Positions 10,901-20,844 of a DNA stretch of 64,000 nucleotides are shown here, one piece after another. Location: assembly GCA_029215795.1 (NCBI GenBank), contig JARDYH010000003.1, forward strand, positions 264,587,562 to 264,651,561. Reading direction: 5' to 3'. This DNA comes from Anniella stebbinsi (Eukaryota > Chordata > Lepidosauria > Squamata > Anniellidae). The translations under genes were made by a program, and so were the position numbers. The notes under the pieces are model-generated. The model had not been told where the DNA came from. It searched no databases and worked only from the letters and a program-made list of their open reading frames with translations. Positions within the stretch are counted from its first letter, which is position 1, and each line of letters opens with the position of its first letter.

Positions 10901-11159
10901 CGTGGCTCAAGAGGTCATCGGTTTATAGTCCTACCTGAGACTGCAAAAAACAAGGAGGTCTTAGATTTAACAAGCCAAGATACATTCAGCATTGAAGTGA
11001 ATCGCAAAATCCCATTCAAATATTAAAGTGACAATGGTTTACTTTATAAACAGGCCAAAACACATAGGCTGATGTGTTGTATTTGACCTGGGTGGGCCAT
11101 CAGTTGTGTAGGCCTATCTCTTACCTTGTACAAAGCAAAACAGATTACTTTATACCTAC

Positions 11160-11455
11160 ATTACACTCCTTTAGATGCCAGGTGAAGACCTTTTTTTATT
11201 TTCACAGTATTTTCACAGTTCTTCAATTTGATCTTTAGCCTTGCTGTTGAAATTTGTGTTTTAAATCCCTATCTATTTCTGCATGGCTGCTCAGTTTTTA
11301 TCCTGGTTGTGCTTTTATACTGCATTTTAAATTCTGTTTTGATACTGTCATTGTTTTATATTTTGAACGGTTTTTATGGTTTTAAGTTTTGTAAACCGCC
11401 CAGAGAGCTTTGGCTATTGGGTGGTACAAAAATGCAGTAAATAAATAAATATGTA
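11160..11455 (+). mobile_element. L2-type LINE 3' end
   Basis: The sequence ends GTAAACCGCCCAGAGAGCTT, then a TTGGGTGGTACAAAAATGCA stretch and (AAAT)n. The same 3' tail recurs at 43020-43245 (plus) and 14146-14275 (minus). Upstream is a T-rich 3' UTR. Confidence 0.7.
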
Positions 11456-11756
11456 TACATTGATTGAGATTTCAGGCTATTTTCATACAATGGGATTGAA
11501 ATTTTGTGGGCCTCTAGTGCTGAGACGAATTCAGTCACTACAGAAATTTTGCCTTGGGACCTGTGTTGCATCCAAGCACAGTGGATTAATTGTGTATTAT
11601 AGCTTTACATATCCTCCAACCTTCATATTCTCCCCCTCTTCATTTGGCCTATGCCAGTGATGGACAACCTTTGGACTTCCAAAGGTTTGGGCCTGCAATG
11701 CCCATCATCCTTCATCACTGGCTATGCTGTGCTCAGCAAAACTCATGTTTGCTGAA

Positions 11757-11910
11757 GTTAGGGTGACCATATTTTGGAAACCAAAAAGGAGGACAACATG
11801 GCCAGCCTCAAAAGGGGGAGTACCCACCAACATGGCTGCTTCCCCAGGTGGCGTGTCCACCAACATGGCCACCCCCAGGGTCGTGTCCATCCCCAAGGGG
11901 GCATGCCCAC
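11757..11910. mobile_element. MITE, family L, one end
   Basis: Begins TAGGGTGACCATATTTTGG, then AACCAAAAAGGAGGACA. The reverse complement of the same end is at 47220-47271. The interior has degenerate repeats of CACCAACATGGC. The other end is missing. Confidence 0.6.
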
Positions 11911-12545
11911 TCAAACATTGCTGTGGTTACATGTCTGATTTTACAGCACACAATTAAGACAAACCTGCTCTACACAACATCTTAATGTCAAAATGATGTC
12001 TGGTGGATATACAAAGTTACTTGATATAAAGCAATATTATTTTTCCAAGAATTCCTTTTAAAGTTGGAAATATTATCAGCCTGACTGGTTATTGATTTGT
12101 CTTATGGGCGTTCTAAAATTGCAACTGTGATTTCTTTTAATATTTTTATGTAGGCCATTCTGAGAGATCTGCCAGTGAAGCGCTGGGGGTGACAAGTACA
12201 TTAAAGAAATAGTATTTGATAACGTTTATTTAAGAAATAATAAGACCTGATGAGATTTAAGAAGTAATAAGACCTAATGAGCAATGCTTACTGTGTTTTA
12301 TAAGATACTCATCCCATACCAAAAAACAGATTTGTATGTCCTTGGGTTCTTTTTCTCTGGGTTTTTTTAGAAACCTAATTTATCCAAAAATGATAATGGC
12401 GATAGAAATGTGGTGTTCCATTAAATAAGTGCAAGCATTTCTATGTTTGGCTCTCAAATACTTTAGGAATTATATGATTCATGTATATGAACATCTGAGA
12501 TAATTGTTAATGCCAAGCGCCAGAGTAGAATATATAAGCCATGGA
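11911..12545. other. No gene recognised
   Basis: AT-rich, apparently single-copy. Positions 12225-12290 contain a short local duplication around AATAATAAGACCT. No coding motif. Confidence 0.35.
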
Positions 12546-12555
12546 TGATTTATTA

Positions 12556-12587
<32 letters not shown>

Positions 12588-12900
12588 TCATCACTTTCTC
12601 GCTCGTGGCAATTTTCTAGATGGACGTGATGGGCTTTGCCAAGTCATGCTGTCTTTTACAGAGTCAGGAATTTCCTCACGATTGAGCGTGTTTTAAGTAT
12701 GACTGCTTTCTGGATGTTGGTGTGGATGCATTTTGGTAGGCCCAGTTTCTGAAGGCTTTCTGTATAGTTTTTTTATGTGATGCCGGTGGCTGAGGTGACT
12801 AACGGAATAATTGTGACCTTTTCCTGATGCCATAGTTCTTTAACTTCCATGGCCAGTGGTGTATATTTGTCTCTCTTTTCTTCTTCCTATGTAGATGAGG
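12546..12900 (-). pseudogene. R4/Dong-clade LINE, C-terminal fragment
   Basis: Minus-strand translation reads EEEKRDKYTPLAMEVKELWH, then QEKVTIIPLVTSATGIT, one stop, then SLQKLGLPKCIHTNIQKAVI and LKTRSIVRKFL. This is the tail of the protein encoded by R4/Dong-like LINEs, downstream of their restriction-like endonuclease. The same region is at 49745-50281. The 3' end runs into an (ATT)n tract at 12546-12588, and another lies at 12927-12958. Dong-type elements are known to insert in TAA repeats. Confidence 0.7.
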
Positions 12901-12923
12901 TATGTATGTATGTATGTATGTAT

Positions 12924-12958
<35 letters not shown>
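12901..12958. repeat. (TATG)n then (ATT)n microsatellites
   Basis: Six TATG units followed by about eleven ATT units, next to the R4/Dong fragment. Confidence 0.9.
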
Positions 12959-12960
<2 letters not shown>

Positions 12961-13044
12961 ATAAGAAGTCTGGCTAGGTTCATAAATACTTAGATTCATC
13001 TTCATTTTTAGTACATTGATCATTTGATTTCCCGAAAAGGCTAC

Positions 13045-13133
13045 CTTAAAGCACAGTCCTAAGCATATATACTCAGAAGTAAGTTCCTGTGTTCAATAGG
13101 ACTTACTTCCAAGAAGATATGTATAGGACACAG
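13045..13133. mobile_element. Short palindromic MITE, family M relative
   Basis: Inverted halves around 13090: AGTCCTAAGCATATATACTC and AGAAGTAAGTTCC pair with GGACTTACTTCC and ATGTATAGGACACAG. This is a widespread lizard type of short foldback repeat. Confidence 0.5.
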
Positions 13134-13805
13134 CCTTTTTTTTTTTTTTTGCCTGTATAGATAGATCTGGGGTGGGGTGGGGTGACACACATGAAAAACT
13201 GGATATAGGATTGAACAATATTCTCAGGAAAGTTTAATTTTTGGAGTAGGCTATCTCTCTCACTTATTTCAAATGTAAATGTTCTTTTACATTTATGTCT
13301 GGTATTCCAATACAAGAAAATTTTGGTTATTAATGCAGTGTATAGCCTAATTTTGCTGAGTACTTTTCTGATGAAAAAAAATGATTATTCAGTAGCTAAA
13401 CATGTAGTTTTTCAGATTTTCAGTTCGCCACTTTTATTCTATATTCATATTCAGCTTTCATGTTTGTCATTCTAGCTAAAAGCCAATCACTCTAATTGTT
13501 AGGAAAGGGGCTGTAGGTGGATCTTCCAGGTTTCTGTCTGAGACACAGAGGAAGGACAACGACCCCGCCCTCCCATGTTCCCTGATCAAAACCAAACAAC
13601 TGTATGAAAGCATGACAGTCTTGAAAGTTGCACCTTTCCCATTGTTTCAAGGAAAGGGAGCTCCACACAGTGGAGCAGCCACCAAAAACATCATGCAAAC
13701 CATCAGGCAGAGATGCTGCTGTGTGAGATCGTGATGGCTATAGTGGAAGGAAGGTGAGGGTGAAGGTCAGGAGGCAGCCTATTTAGGGCCTAGATGATTG
13801 TAACT
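13134..13805. other. No gene recognised
   Basis: A poly-T run at 13137-13151, otherwise no recognised repeat. The open frames at 13103-13315 and 13492-13698 (minus) have no family motif. Confidence 0.35.
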
Positions 13806-14115
13806 AGAGATGTTGCAGGAATTTGAGCAAGGGAGTGGAGTCCTTCAGATACCCCCAGCTCGGCATCCCAGACCCTGTGAGTGCCCAGCAGCACCCCATC
13901 CTCCAGAAAACCACTCAATGAGTTGCAGGGCACTCTCGGAACCACTCACTTGCCAAGTGGCTCTGGCAGCCTCCCTTACCCATAGCAAGCTGCCATTTTG
14001 CAGAGCAATGGCAGCTCAGGTATTTCTGAAAATTCATGTCATGTAAATGGTGGCCATCAAGGGATCGTTTACACAATAATTCAGACATTAATGGTCCATT
14101 CATATCAGTAATGTT
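13806..14115. mobile_element. MITE, family J
   Basis: Starts TAGAGATGTTGCAGG and contains AAGCTGCCATTTTGCAGAG, ATGGCAGCTCAGG and GTAAATGGTGGCCATCAA, in the family J order. The right end is degraded. Confidence 0.5.
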
Positions 14116-14144
14116 GCATAAGTGGCCTCTTTACAGCCCACCAT

Positions 14145-14145
<1 letters not shown>

Positions 14146-14189
<44 letters not shown>

Positions 14190-14275
14190 TGCATTTATAT
14201 ACCACCCCATAGCCAAAGCTCTGTGGATGGTTGACAAAAATTAAAAACATTGAACATTAATAAAAACCGATATAC
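14146..14275 (-). mobile_element. L2-type LINE 3' end
   Basis: (ATT)n at 14151-14190 followed by TATACCACCCCATAGCCAAA and GCTCTGTGGATGG. This is the reverse complement of the LINE tail at 43020-43245. Confidence 0.65.
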
Positions 14276-14572
14276 CATATTGATTTCTGGAAATATCCAA
14301 GCTGCACAACATAGCATCTCCCTAGGAGGACTAAATAACATCTCTCTAGGAGGACAGGTGGTCCTGCATTACTGTCTGGGCACTTGGCAGCTTGCCCCAC
14401 TGTTTGTGTGGGTGGGCAGCAACAGCGACTCAGTGAGTGCTTGGCAGGACGGGATGGAGGGGAGTCTGTCCATCCTTAACCAAGAAACCAAAAGGAGGAC
14501 AGCAGCCAACTCCAGTCCAAAAAAAGGAGAGAAGCAGGTTCTCAGAATGCTAAGAATACTTTATTTCCAAGC

Positions 14573-14786
14573 TAGGGTGACCAGATAAAATCCAGGTCGG
14601 GGCTCATGTAACTTTAACAGTTGTAGAGAAAAGGGAATTTCAGCCAGTGTCATTTGGATGCAATTAGTTCCTGGTGATATTCCCTCTTCATCACAACAGT
14701 TAAAGTTGCAGGCGCTATACTAGAGTGACCATAAACAAAAGAAGGCAGGGCCTCTGCAACTTTAACTGTGGTGATGAAGAGGGAAG
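14573..14786 (+). mobile_element. MITE, family E, truncated on the right
   Basis: Starts TAGGGTGACCAGATAAAATC, then follows the family E order through the central GAGTGACCATAAACAAAAG, and breaks off after TGATGAAGAGGGA. The sequence just before it (14531-14572, TTCTCAGAATGCTAAG) is shared with 48320-48360. Confidence 0.75.
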
Positions 14787-15305
14787 GAGGAACATAGTGT
14801 TCAGCTATATTTGGCCCCAAATACATTCATGTTTCAATCGGAGTCTGATTTAGCCACAAATTTGGCCTCCTCCTCCCTCTCTCTTTTCAAATCAACAGGG
14901 ACAATTATTCAGTTTAGGAGTCAGACTTGGCAGGCGTAGCAGAAACAAAGAATCGTTCTCACTGAGTCCCCAGCACGTCTCTCGGCTCCTTCAGGTTTGA
15001 TCTCTTCACTTGAGATTTCTGATGCATTTAATTTGTTTGAGGTGGAATCTGTAGCTGACAAGACACCATGGAAAGCCAGAATATGAGACAGAAGGTTTGC
15101 CGTTTTTCGATTTACAGAGTTCTTGGCTGAGGAAAGTGTTTTTTTCTACCTCTCCTGCTTGGCATTCTCAGTTTGTAACATAATAAGCCCCCTGTTGCTA
15201 AAGACCACCATTCTGTCTCTACTTTGGATCCCCACATGATCACCTTGGCTCAAAACAAGCCTCCATTTTGTGTAGAAACTTTAGCTGGCAAGGTCAAACC
15301 CTGCG
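14787..15305. other. No gene recognised
   Basis: No repeat or coding signal recognised with confidence. Confidence 0.3.
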
Positions 15306-15512
15306 TAGGGATGGGTGAATTTTTCAGTCTCACTTTCTTCTCCATTTCTTTTTATACATCTTAACTTCTTTTAGGTATGGCAGAGAAATCTATTTGGGGG
15401 TTGGAGCTTAGCGAGCTTTCACCAGCTCAGCCCACAGGACTCCAAGGCAACATCCCCCCAGCTGGCCTGACTCTGTCCACAGCGAATTGGGCCAAGTGGA
15501 AGATTTTCTACA
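15306..15512. mobile_element. MITE, family I, partial
   Basis: Starts TAGGGATGGGTGAATTTTTC. The inner part, with AGAAATCTATTTGGGGG, CAGCTCAGCCCACAG and GGCCTGACTCTG, is shared with 62200-62290 and 31440-31490. Confidence 0.5.
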
Positions 15513-15789
15513 TTTCCATGGCACTGGCGGCAGGGTGTGAGGCAAACACCAAGTGAGGATTGTGTCCTGGAACTGTCTTTATTCCTCCAGTCTTATTAAT
15601 ACAGTATTAAATTTATTCATTTATTTATTTATTTGGGAGCCAAACTACAGATGTGCTTTACTGTGGAGGTAAACACTTTAGGGTCATTTGAACACATTAT
15701 ATCGTGGCTATCCTAGAGCGACTCTGCCACTTCCCCCTCTAAAACATGCATTTTCTGAATTTTTAGTATGTATTTTGCCTCACTCATCA

Positions 15790-16089
15790 TCATCATCCAT
15801 CACCATTACCCAGAGGACCTTCTCTTCTGCCGCTCCCAGACTGTGGAATGGCCTGCCGGAGGAGACTCGTCATCTTAACAGTCTTTTAGAATTTAAGAAA
15901 GCTATAAAGACTGTTCTCTTCCGGCAGGCATATCCAGTGGAATTTTAGAATGTTTTTCGGATGTTTTTATGATGTTTTAATGCAGTTTTAATGTGTGCCA
16001 TGTTTTAATCAGTTTTATGTATTTTGTCATATTTTATATTTAACGTTGTTCCCCGCCTCGATCCGAACGGAGAGGTGGGTAAGAAATAA

Positions 16090-16120
<31 letters not shown>
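15790..16120 (+). pseudogene. L2 LINE 3' end with terminal ORF2 codons
   Basis: The open frame ends FSSAAPRLWNGLPEETRHLN, then LEFKKAIKTVLFRQAYPVEF, the conserved C-terminus of L2 ORF2, then a stop at about 15946. A T-rich 3' UTR with CCCCGCCTCGATCCGAACGG leads to an (ATT)n tail at 16089-16120. The copy is 5'-truncated. Confidence 0.85.
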
Positions 16121-16121
<1 letters not shown>

Positions 16122-16130
16122 AATTATCAT

Positions 16131-16990
16131 TTTTATTTATTTATTACCCGCCTCTTCCTCTGGATTGAGGTGGGAAACAACATTAAAACAAATGACATAA
16201 AATACATAAAACTGATTAAAAACACATAAAAACTAAAACATTGTTAAAATACCAATAAAACTCTTAAAATTTGACTGGGTAGGCCTGCCGGAAGAGATAA
16301 GTCTTTTTGGCTTTCTTAAATTCTGAAAGACTGTTAAGTTGGCAAATCTCTCCCAGCAGGCCATTTCACAGTCTGGGAGTGGCAGAAGAGAAGGCCCTCT
16401 GGGTAATGGTTATCAGCCTAGTTTTGGCTGACTGTAGTAAATTCTTCCCAGAGGACCTGAGCGTGTGGGGCAGATTGCATGGGAGAAGGCGATCCCGCAG
16501 GTAACCTGGACCCAAACCATGAGGGGCTTTAAAAGTAATGACCAACACTTTGTACTTCACCCAGAAAGTAATTGGCAGCCAGTGGAGTGATTTTAAAGCT
16601 GGCGTAATATGGTCACCCCTAGGTGTTCCGGTGACCAACCTGGCTGCCATATTTTAAACTAGTTGAAGTTTCCGGACTAGGCACAGAGGTTGTCCTTTGT
16701 ACAGCGCATTGCAGAAGTCAAGCCTCAAAGTTACCAGCACGTGCACTACCGTCTTTAGGTCTTCCAACTCTAGGAAGGGGCACAGCTGGTGTATCAGCCA
16801 AAGCTGATAGTAGGCACTCCTGGCCATCACATCTATCTGAGCTGTCATTTGGAGCGACGGATCCAGGAGCACCCCCAAGCTGCAAACACAGTCTTTCAGG
16901 GGGAGTGTAACCCCATCCAGAACTGGTTGACACACCTCCAAACCCAGGTAGGGGCCTTTGACAGTAGGCACCTCCTCCTGCACAGTGCTG
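16131..16990 (-). pseudogene. L2 LINE ORF2 C-terminal region and 3' UTR
   Basis: Minus-strand translation gives SLGVLLDPSLQMTAQIDVMA, then RLDFCNALYKGQPLCLVRKL, then NMAARLVTGTPRGDHITPAL, KSLHWLPI, FKAPHGLGPGYLRDRLLP and AFSSATPRL. This is the thumb and C-terminal part of L2 ORF2, broken by stops between frames. The 3' UTR reaches 16131 with CCCGCCTCTTCCTCTGGATT. It meets the plus-strand L2 at 15790-16120 tail to tail. Confidence 0.85.
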
Positions 16991-16995
16991 TTTCA

Positions 16996-17247
16996 TCTAA
17001 ATTAAAGGCCCCATTTATGCAAGAGTAAAGGCGTGAATGGAGCATTTGTACCTTTATTCTTGCATAAATGGGCCTTTACAGCCTGCCATTTCCACAATGG
17101 GGGAAATACGTAATTTTCGGAGCCCATTGTGGTGCACAGTGTTGAGCGCTCGTTGGGCCTCACAGGCACTCAGGGCGCAGGTCTGAATATGTGCCATGGG
17201 TGCCTAACTGAGTCCAGGAGGGTGGACCAGCAACAACAACCCTAGCT
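16996..17247. mobile_element. MITE, family J
   Basis: Contains a near-perfect inverted pair CCCATTTATGCAAGAGTAAA and TTATTCTTGCATAAATGGG, then CAGCCTGCCATTTCCACAA, GTGGTGCACAGTG and a GAGTCCAGGAG-type end. Confidence 0.55.
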
Positions 17248-17255
17248 TGAAGACT

Positions 17256-17431
17256 GGGGCCCCATCTACCCGAAGCAGGATATAGCACTATGAAAGTGGC
17301 ATGTAAGAGGCAGGAGCTACACTATTGCTTTATAGTGGCATTGAAGTGCACTGACAACTGTTGGGGCCCATTGACGCATACCATATACTGCTTTCACACA
17401 GCTATATCCTGCTTGGGGTAGATCAGGCCTA
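17256..17431. mobile_element. MITE, family D
   Basis: Inverted ends GGGCCCCATCTACCCGAAGC and GCTTGGGGTAGATCAGGCCT, interior TTGGGGCCCATTGACGCATA. About 176 bases, like the copies at 19456-19640 and 53693-53869. No clear target duplication. Confidence 0.75.
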
Positions 17432-17991
17432 AGTCTCTGTTTTGCTGATTGTGTAGAGAGAAGGCTGCCAGTTTGACATTTGCCTCGTCAGATGCAGGAA
17501 CCAGTGAGAAGAGGCTTCTATCATTTTTTTCAACAAGAGGAAAAAAAAATCAGAAGACGGATTCCTTTGTTAGATAAGGGGTGATGCAGACTTCAGTGGT
17601 GACAACGAAATACAAATAGTTGAAATTTTGCCATGAACATTCCATTGGGTTGGAACAGGGTTACATGTGTCTATATAGCAATCCAATCTTGGATGGATTT
17701 TCCTTGCCAGACATAAAATGTTCACTTGAGAAATAGTGTCAACTATTAAGGAGGATGTTGCTAATCCTAGAAGAATGTAAACTCTCAAACACCAGATACC
17801 ATATGATACACTTTGTGGGTATAGATTTCTTTTACAGGATCTACCTAGTTACTCCCACTGGGTTTATGTAGAAGTCATGCCAGAGGTTGAAACCACCCTT
17901 CCTTCTGGTATGTAACCCTTCCACCCCTTCTGTTTGTTATGGCTTCAGGGTGAATAAGAGGTGAAATCCATGATGATTGTATTATATGAAG
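17432..17991. other. No gene recognised
   Basis: No repeat or coding signal recognised. Confidence 0.3.
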
Positions 17992-18101
17992 GGTGCAATC
18001 CTATGCGTGTTAAGACAGAAAAGGTCCTATAACTCCCAGCATTCCTCAGTCAGTTGGGAGTTGTAGGACTTTTTCTGTCTGAACATGCATAGGATTGTAC
18101 C
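17992..18101. mobile_element. Palindromic MITE, family M
   Basis: A 110-base near-complete palindrome. The left half GGTGCAATCCTATGC and CAACTCCC-type inner motif pair with GGGAGTTGTAGGACTTTTTC and GCATAGGATTGTACC. A partial relative is at 50931-51023. Confidence 0.75.
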
Positions 18102-18237
18102 TGAATCCTGAGCATACCTCCATCAGCTTGTATGCTTCTGCTAGGATCATCCAGGTTGCCCTGCTGCAGGGGTGTCTCCTGCCCCTCCGAGAAACTGTTT
18201 GAGAATTTTCCCCTCCCCTGGAGAAATTCAGTGAAAT

Positions 18238-18284
18238 CACCACCACCACCACCACTACCACCACCACCACTACCACCACCATCA
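18238..18284. repeat. (CAC)n microsatellite
   Basis: About 15 CAC/TAC units. On the minus strand it creates polyglycine or polyvaline frames that are not genes. Confidence 0.9.
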
Positions 18285-19455
18285 TATGACTCCACCCACA
18301 AATAGGGTGGAGAATTCTGAGAACCATATGCCTACAACTCTAGCCAGGACATCAGATGATGCTCTTTGAACTGTATAAAAACGTACAGGTCATACTGGTT
18401 TATTGGTTAAAGCAGGGGACACCAGTCTCTGTGGTTCTACCCAAGTTCTGGACTCCCTTTCAAGGGAGGTCTATCTATCTCCTTTTCTGATGGCCTGTGG
18501 CTGGCAGTATTTTTTCTTTAGGCCTTCAGCCAACTGAAATGTTGGATTTTTGCTCCATAGCACTAACATATTTGTCTGCTTTAGCTGGCTGCTGGTTTCT
18601 ATCTCTGTTCTTTCTCTTTTGTGTTGTGTGTGTGTGTGTGGGGGGGGGCTTGTATTGCATTGGATTGTATTTTGTACGTTTTGTTATTTTAATATTAGTA
18701 GCTGCCTTGGGCATCATGCATGGAGATGATGGATCTTAACTATAATAAATCTATCAATACACTGTAGGGGACTCTGCTGTTCAAAACAGATGTGTGGGCC
18801 CTGAAAAAAAAAAAGCAAAGACAAGACTGGTAAGAGCCTTGGGCTGCAATTCTATGCTTATGATCTTGAACTCATGGGACTTGTGTCTGAGTAGGCATGT
18901 TTGGGTTTTCATTATTAATCGTTTTTGGGGTCCCCACCCAATCTGGAATACAATAAGTGGCAGAACTGGCCAATACATTAAATAAAAGAAAATCAAATAG
19001 TGCTCCAAGTATAGATGTGTGATGCCTACCTGAGATTGATTTGTGTGTGTGTGTGTGTAAAGTACCCACAAAGTTCCTACCGATGTGTCACCTGAGCAGC
19101 ACCTTAGAGGTTTCCTGGAACCCGTGCTTTAAGCAAAATGTGCCGTTCTCTCTGAACAATTCCATTACTCTGCTGAAATGATATTACCTCCCCACCCACC
19201 CCAAAAGAAAAGCCACGGGGACTCAATTCCGAACCACCTCCTCGTAACAGAACATGGAAGCGCACAAATTTGCCTTACAATTAGTGGGGCCAGGTAAAAA
19301 GCAAGGAAGGTCTCCTGCAGTTTTAATAGGTGCAGGAATGGAACTGTTTAGGGAGAACTCTGTTTAATGCACAGAGAAGAAGGGGTAAGGTGAGGTGCAC
19401 AAAAGGACCCGGGAGGGTACGGGAGGAAGATGGGGGCGCTCTGAAGAGAGACTAT
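18285..19455. other. No gene recognised; short TG tracts
   Basis: Contains TG tracts at 18625-18641 and 19041-19058. The part 18700-18750 (GCTGCCTTGGGC...AATAAATC) resembles a LINE or SINE tail. No coding motif. Confidence 0.35.
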
Positions 19456-19640
19456 GGCCAGATCTACACCAAGCGGGATATTTCACTATGAAAGCGGTAT
19501 ATAGCAGGTAGGAGCCACACTACTGCTTTATAGCGGTATTGAAGTGCACTGACAACTGTTGGGGCCCATTGACACATACCATGTACCACTTTTGTACTGT
19601 TTTCATAGTGCTATATATCCTGCTTGGTGTAGAACTGGCC
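19456..19640. mobile_element. MITE, family D
   Basis: Inverted ends GGCCAGATCTACACCAAGCG and CTTGGTGTAGAACTGGCC, interior GAAGTGCACTGACAACTGTT. It is flanked by unrelated sequence. Confidence 0.8.
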
Positions 19641-19924
19641 TGAGAATGTGGAAACAGAGCAGCAATGCCTAGAGAAAGGTGGGATTCCAGAGACAACCGT
19701 GCTGGTGAGGAGATGGAGGTGGAATGCGACATACTACAGGATACAGGAAAAAGACAGGTATATGAGAAGTGAGGGTAAAAGAGAGATGTGGACAGGGAAG
19801 CAGAGGAACAGGTTGGTAATAGGAAAGGTGTGGAGATCTGTAGGAATACAGACAGCAAACCATACCCTGAGGGCCAAACTACAAGTTATGCTAACTGTGT
19901 GGTGTCTCACTGAGGCCTGGCTTA

Positions 19925-20343
19925 TTGTGTAAGCATCCATGGGCCCAAGACCATGGGAAGTGTGGACGGCTGTCCCGCTTGGTGCCCACTTACTTGAGAG
20001 TAAGCACAGCACCGGAAATGGGCACAGAGCTGCGCGGCATGGCTCTTTGCCCATCAGGGAGGGGGTGGTAGCAATTTCGCCACCCCTGGGATGGCAGGGA
20101 GGGGGTTTGGGGGGGCATTTTGTGGAGAAAGTTTTTTTTATTGTTCTTACTTTTTTGTTGGAGCTAGGCCTCGCTCTTGCGTGACCGGCCCCACTGCTTC
20201 CTAAAACAATGGTGGCTGTGACATCACTGCTTCTTCCCCGGATGTCGCATGCTGCATGTGTACGCTGGGGGAGGCTCCTGTGATCAGGCTATCGCAACAG
20301 CCTCCCCCTCCCTCCCAGAACACCAGGAGGTGTAGAAAGGGCC
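19925..20343 (+). mobile_element. GC-rich MITE, family C
   Basis: The order of motifs is GGTGCCCACTTACTTGAGAG, GGCTCTTTGCCCATCAGGG, CTCGCTCTTGCGTGACCGGC, AATGGTGGCTGTGACATCAC and the end GGTGTAGAAAGGGCC. The copy at 48490-48904 follows the same order. The left boundary is approximate. Confidence 0.65.
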
Positions 20344-20369
20344 TTACCCACATCCATCTCAGTCGCCTA

Positions 20370-20666
20370 CCCGGCGAGCCATCCCCCGTCCCTGCTCACA
20401 ACACTACACTAGCTTCTTCGTGGCCCAGTGAGAAATCAAAACTGCAAGACTCCCTGCCCTTGACCGGAGCCGCCACTGTTGCACATAATGGCAGCTCCGG
20501 ACAAGGGCAGATGGCCCCACAGCTTCATTGGACCAAGCCGTGAAGAAGTCCGCATGGCTCCACAAGCAAGAGAGGACAGTGGCTTGGCAAGCCGGGTGCC
20601 AGGGGGTTGTGGCACATGGGAGTCTACTGGATTCCCAGACCTAGTCGGACACCTGCGACATCCCTA
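20370..20666. mobile_element. MITE, family J
   Basis: Carries ACACTAGCTTCTTCGTGGCC (like 2140-2170), ATGGCAGCTCCGGA and the end CACCTGCGACATCCCTA. Confidence 0.55.
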
Positions 20667-20844
20667 TTCCAACTATGTCCTCATAAAAACTCTAGCTTTG
20701 TCCTTTGTCATCTCAGTTGTATCAATGAGTTGAACTTCATCAATGTAGCTATTTCAAATCGAGAGAAGCCACTGTGTGGGTGATTGAGGAGAAGGGCATT
20801 GATTAAAATTATGGTCTCTACTGTCTCTTAACATATGTAAATAT

